Assembly: GCA_964478995.1 (NCBI GenBank)
Contig: CAYZJY010000075.1
Span: 1-8,753 of the forward strand
Reading direction: 5' to 3'
DNA: 8,753 nt
Source of the DNA: NZWG01 sp964478995
GTDB taxonomy: Bacteria; Fidelibacterota; Marinisomatia; Marinisomatales; UBA1611
A program made the position numbers and the translations under genes. Positions 6,986-8,753 of the stretch are shown piece by piece (within the stretch, counting starts at the first letter, position 1; the number at the start of each line of letters is the position of its first letter). A model generated the notes under the pieces. It saw only the letters and a program-made list of their open reading frames with translations. It did no database searches and had not been told where the DNA came from.

Positions 6986-7651
6986 ATGGACGTTAAGAAC
7001 ATACTTTGCTTTGGCGACTCCAATACTTGGGGGTTTGTACCAGGGGCATTTGACCCTGAGACCTTTTACATGGAGCGTTATTCTTTATCAAAGCGTTGGC
7101 CAGGTATCATGAAGGAGATATTAGGTGAAGGATATCATGTGATAGAAGAAGGATTAAACGGAAGAACGACCAATGTGGAATACCCTGATATCCCTGGAAG
7201 AAGTGGAGTTTCTTATATCATGCCATGTTTGTATTCTCATTCTCCCTTAGATATTATTATAGTCCAATTAGGAATAAATGATCTGAAAACTATTTTTAAT
7301 AGAAAGGTATCAGAAATTTCTGAAGGTATATGTGAAATTCTTGATCTAATTAATGGAACATCATTTGGTGCGGATATGCAAAGCCCACCCAAAGTCCTCT
7401 TATTAAGCCCACCACCTCTTGCTCATGAAGGCTACATAGATCAAAATAATGAACTGATCTTTCAAGGAGGGATGCAAAAGTCATTTGAGTTTCATGATTA
7501 CTATTCGGAGATAGCAAAGGAGAAGGGCTGTTATTATATTGACCTTCGTCCAGTAGTGAAATATTCAAACATTGATGGTTTACATTTAGATGAAAAAGGA
7601 CATGAGATTCTTGGCTCTATTGTTGCCTCAAAGATACTAGAGATATTTTAA
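6986..7651 (+). CDS. SGNH-family esterase/acyltransferase, MsAcT-like
   Basis: This 221-residue protein has all four SGNH blocks: GDSNTWG (nucleophile S12), EEGLNGRTT (G56), GIND (N98) and DGLH (D197, H200). It matches the Mycobacterium smegmatis arylesterase/acyltransferase MsAcT over its whole length as I recall that sequence: ILCFGDS-TWG at the start, VIEEGL-RTTN, a PLD-II-LG-ND block, PKVL-SPPPLA, LIF-GG-QK and DG-H near the end. MsAcT hydrolyses aryl esters and also moves acyl groups to alcohols in water. The natural substrate is unknown. No signal peptide is visible, so it is probably cytoplasmic. It is transcribed away from the lipid-related minus-strand run. No Shine-Dalgarno site precedes ATG 6986. 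Confidence 0.9.
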   Translation: MDVKNILCFGDSNTWGFVPGAFDPETFYMERYSLSKRWPGIMKEILGEGYHVIEEGLNGRTTNVEYPDIPGRSGVSYIMPCLYSHSPLDIIIVQLGINDLKTIFNRKVSEISEGICEILDLINGTSFGADMQSPPKVLLLSPPPLAHEGYIDQNNELIFQGGMQKSFEFHDYYSEIAKEKGCYYIDLRPVVKYSNIDGLHLDEKGHEILGSIVASKILEIF

Positions 7652-7681
7652 GGACTCATTTTTTAGGTATGAAGAAAAATT

Positions 7682-7695
7682 GGCCTTAAGAGGCC
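7682..7695 (+). terminator. Small hairpin after the SGNH gene, possible weak terminator
   Basis: GGCCT-TAAG-AGGCC forms a 5-bp GC-rich stem with a 4-nt loop, 30 bp after the SGNH stop. The nearest T-run downstream begins about 20 nt later (near 7715), so it is not a standard intrinsic terminator. The hairpin is seen; the role is a guess. Confidence 0.25.
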
Positions 7696-7709
7696 TTGAA
7701 CGTGAATAG

Positions 7710-7739
7710 TTGACTTTTTTTATAAAAATGACCTAGAAT
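7710..7739 (+). promoter_or_regulatory. Candidate sigma-70-type promoter for the metallopeptidase gene
   Basis: TTGACT at 7710-7715 and TAGAAT at 7734-7739 are each one base from consensus, with 18 bp between. A start point near 7746 would leave a leader of about 35 nt before ATG 7781. In AT-rich DNA such matches occur by chance, and FCB bacteria often use a different promoter consensus. Confidence 0.4.
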
Positions 7740-7780
7740 TGGGGAACTACAGAAAAGTAGGGACGTATTTTAAATAGAAA

Positions 7781-8753
7781 ATGAAACTGATCTATATCAT
7801 AATATTATCGTTATCCTGTCTAAATGCACAGTCTTTTGGTCAGAATAAGGTTCAGTACAGAGAATTTGATTGGAATTTTATCCAAACGCCTCATTTTGAC
7901 ATATACTATTATGGCGACCAACAAGATCTTGCAGAATTTGCTGCAGAGGTAGCTGAGGAATCTTACGAGCAGATCTCTATTCATCTTAGGTGGGATCTTA
8001 AGCGAAGGGTCTCAATTATGGTTTACAACTCCCATAATGAATTTCAACAGACCAATGTCGTAGGCAGTTACATGCGTGAGGGCATAGGAGGTGTGACGGA
8101 GTTATTTAAAAATAGAGTGGTTTTCCCTTTTGAAGGAAACTATGAGCAGTTTCGTCATGTCATTCACCATGAATTAGTGCATGCGCTCATAAATGACATG
8201 GTCTATGGTGGTAGGATGCAGAATGTTGTTTCCAGTCGGACGAAGATAAGAGTGCCTATATGGTCTAATGAAGGCTTGGCAGAATATTTGAGTTCAAATT
8301 GGGATACAAAAGCAGACATGGTCATAAGAGACATTGCGGTCCATGAACGAATGCCATCTGTACAAGAATTGAATTATTTTATGGCGTATAAAGGGGGCCA
8401 GTCCCTATGGCGATTCATTGCAGGGAAATATGGACGTGAGAAGATTGGTGACGTATTCAGATCGATGAAAAGAATGCAGAATGCTGAAAAAGGTTATGAA
8501 AGTGCCCTTGGCATGAACTATAAGGATCTGACTAAAAAATGGCATAAGTATTTGAAGAAAGAGTACTGGGCAGATGTAAAAGACCGTGACCCCTTGGAGG
8601 ATATGTCAGAAAAATTAACTGACCATAAGAAACAAAATAATTTTTATAATGTAAGTCCAGCCCTATCTCCAGATGGCAGTATGGTAGCAGTCCTATCTGA
8701 TCAGAATGGATATTTTGATATTCACATACTAGATGCGATGACCGGTAAAAGAA
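7781..8753 (+). CDS. Exported HExxH metallopeptidase with start of a PD40/TolB-type propeller (truncated by window edge)
   Basis: The reading frame is open from ATG 7781 to the right edge, giving 324 residues. A signal peptide is followed by a likely cut near LNA|QS (residue 16). Residues about 35-265 are a zinc peptidase of the peptidase-MA-like (gluzincin) type. HHELVH gives ligands H130 and H134 with catalytic E131, and WSNEGLAEYLS about 30 residues later gives the third ligand, probably E164. Y-K-G-G-Q-S-L-W-R-F (203-212) is also family-like. From about residue 290, VSPALSPDGSMVAVLSDQNG is a PD40/TolB-type propeller blade, so more blades probably follow. In other FCB genomes this layout may end in a BamA-like barrel, which cannot be checked here. 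It presumably acts in the periplasm; the substrate is unknown. No clear Shine-Dalgarno site; A-rich DNA precedes the ATG. Confidence 0.9.
   Translation, partial: MKLIYIIILSLSCLNAQSFGQNKVQYREFDWNFIQTPHFDIYYYGDQQDLAEFAAEVAEESYEQISIHLRWDLKRRVSIMVYNSHNEFQQTNVVGSYMREGIGGVTELFKNRVVFPFEGNYEQFRHVIHHELVHALINDMVYGGRMQNVVSSRTKIRVPIWSNEGLAEYLSSNWDTKADMVIRDIAVHERMPSVQELNYFMAYKGGQSLWRFIAGKYGREKIGDVFRSMKRMQNAEKGYESALGMNYKDLTKKWHKYLKKEYWADVKDRDPLEDMSEKLTDHKKQNNFYNVSPALSPDGSMVAVLSDQNGYFDIHILDAMTGKR

Noticed and set aside
7350..7568. 72-residue minus-strand open frame
   Set aside because: It is antisense to the SGNH hydrolase gene, which has all catalytic blocks.
1..8753. Defence system, CRISPR array, mobile element or RNA gene
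   Set aside because: No spaced direct repeats, transposase, integrase, nuclease or toxin motifs, and no tRNA or rRNA-like segments were seen. Nearly all bases are taken by recognisable housekeeping or envelope genes.

Overview
The window is AT-rich chromosomal DNA, almost fully coding. It suggests a Gram-negative, probably marine member of the FCB group (Bacteroidota or a relative such as Marinimicrobia). The reasons are a TonB-dependent receptor with an N-terminal carboxypeptidase-regulatory-like domain, an LpxH-type hydrolase of the GNHD variety (lipid A synthesis, so an outer membrane), many Sec signal peptides and lipoproteins, and a secreted metallopeptidase that runs into a PD40-type propeller. 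The lineage is inferred from protein style; no rRNA or other marker gene is present.

Layout. From about 6880 down to position 1, seven genes run on the minus strand: an LpxH-like metallophosphoesterase, a HEAT-repeat lipoprotein, a carboxypeptidase-regulatory/coiled-coil/FxLYD envelope protein, an exported PHP-domain phosphoesterase, a secreted lipase of the Staphylococcus/Geobacillus type, a CDP-alcohol phosphatidyltransferase, and the first 300 residues of a TonB-dependent receptor cut by the left edge. The first four are packed very tightly (two 8-bp overlaps, then a 1-bp gap). The last three are separated by gaps of 40 to 58 bp. The gap before the receptor holds two inverted repeats, one a perfect 16-bp palindrome. 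After a 105-bp divergent intergenic region, two genes run on the plus strand: an SGNH hydrolase closely resembling the mycobacterial arylesterase/acyltransferase MsAcT, and an exported HExxH metallopeptidase whose propeller part is cut by the right edge.

How they may work together. Several products act on lipids or phosphoesters: LpxH-like hydrolase (lipid A precursor), lipase (acyl esters), PHP enzyme (phosphoesters), CDP-alcohol transferase (phospholipid head groups) and SGNH esterase. Others are envelope proteins of unknown job. A shared role in envelope lipid turnover or lipid/phosphate scavenging is a reasonable hypothesis, not shown by the sequence. No defence system, CRISPR array, insertion sequence, integrase, tRNA or rRNA was seen. 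No stretch over 300 bases lacks a gene.
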